Shown here: in pieces, positions 63,728 to 64,000 of the stretch
Layout: every line of letters starts with the position of its first letter
How positions within the stretch are numbered: the stretch's first letter is position 1
From: Chitinophaga caeni
GTDB lineage: Bacteria; Bacteroidota; Bacteroidia; Chitinophagales; Chitinophagaceae
Direction of reading: 5' to 3'
Length of the DNA stretch: 64,000 nucleotides
Assembly: GCF_002557795.1 (NCBI RefSeq)
Contig: NZ_CP023777.1
Span: 434,001 to 498,000 of the forward strand
Notes under the pieces: model-generated
Databases searched by the model: none
What the model was told of the DNA's origin: nothing
The model's input: only the letters and a program-made list of their open reading frames with translations
Made by a program: the position numbers and the translations under genes

Positions 63728-64000
63728 ATGAAGAACTTACGATTTTTTACAATTCTTAAAATACTCTTTTTGATTGTAGTAGTAGGCGGATCTATTAAAG
63801 CTGCTGAAAGATCAATGTCCCTAATGGAAGGATGTTTTAGTCAAGTTAATACTATACATGGAATTTATGCGGAGAATAATGGGCCTAGCAATCCACTTGG
63901 AGATCAATTTATTTATGTGTTTGAAGAACCATACAATACAGATGTGCTGGATACTCAACTCGATCATTTGATCGAAGGTCCCCATTTCACTTGTTTAGAT
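63728..64000 (+). CDS. Small exported protein, tandem paralogue 2, 3'-truncated
   Basis: Open to the window end, 91 codons visible. Signal peptide MKNLRFFTILKILFLIVVVGGSIKAAE, then LMEGCFSQ, NPLGDQF and HFTCLD. The VGGSI-x-A...(I/M)EGCF segment and the Cys before the window end match the gene at 63209. It lies downstream of a near-copy of that gene's leader (63644-63695). Confidence 0.65.
   Translation, partial: MKNLRFFTILKILFLIVVVGGSIKAAERSMSLMEGCFSQVNTIHGIYAENNGPSNPLGDQFIYVFEEPYNTDVLDTQLDHLIEGPHFTCLD

Overview
The window looks like chromosome of a Bacteroidota bacterium, most likely Chitinophagaceae (Chitinophaga-like). Reasons: promoters of the TTG-N19-TAnnTTTG type, lineage families (DUF3127, SPOR, the ECF sigma/FecR pair, DUF1080, DUF1680/GH127, ThuA), few Shine-Dalgarno sequences and moderate GC with AT-rich gaps. 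No rRNA, CRISPR array, prophage or complete insertion sequence is visible. One tRNA-Ser(GCT) is present.

Layout. 1-11.4 kb: a truncated DUF1080 gene, a glycosyltransferase, scpB with a very long acidic tail that abuts a GC-rich minisatellite, atpG, a GH127-type glycosidase, a DJ-1/PfpI protein, a double-DUF1080 protein, a frameshifted PIN toxin, a nitronate monooxygenase and a sugar nucleotidyltransferase. 11.6-20.9 kb: a seven-gene minus-strand sugar-oxidation cluster (MFS permease, Gfo/Idh oxidoreductase, sugar isomerase, lipoprotein cytochrome c, DUF1080, ThuA, and a 1136-residue ThuA/sugar dehydrogenase/PKD/cytochrome c fusion). 21.7-33 kb: housekeeping genes (secA, deoC, SPOR protein, M20 peptidase, cvfB, glyA) and a GntR-controlled ABC operon with a readable promoter and operator. 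34-42.4 kb: orphan small proteins, a NatAB-like ABC exporter, an FAD oxidoreductase, a DUF3127 protein with an SSB-like tail, dnaA and tRNA-Ser. 44.9-54.6 kb: an ebo cluster (eboABC, then eboDEF) split by two opposite-strand genes, followed by a methyltransferase. 54.8-64 kb: a Tat-exported Gfo/Idh oxidoreductase, a DUF885 lipoprotein, an ECF sigma/FecR pair with no SusCD partner, members of an unnamed ~155-residue family, an orphan transposase-like HTH protein, and two related small exported proteins.

How the genes fit together. Four DUF1080 domains in three genes plus a cut fourth gene, two Gfo/Idh oxidoreductases, ThuA domains, haem-c carriers and an isomerase suggest periplasmic and cytoplasmic oxidation and cleavage of glycosides through keto-sugars. 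Two of these loci (before 7356 and before 54807) share a LacI-type operator, TTGCAA-N-CG-N-TTGCAA.

The most noteworthy non-genic signal is a ~310-319 bp non-autonomous element present in two nearly identical, oppositely oriented copies (6011-6319 and 42682-43000). Each has 18-bp terminal inverted repeats and its own perfect 9-bp target duplication.
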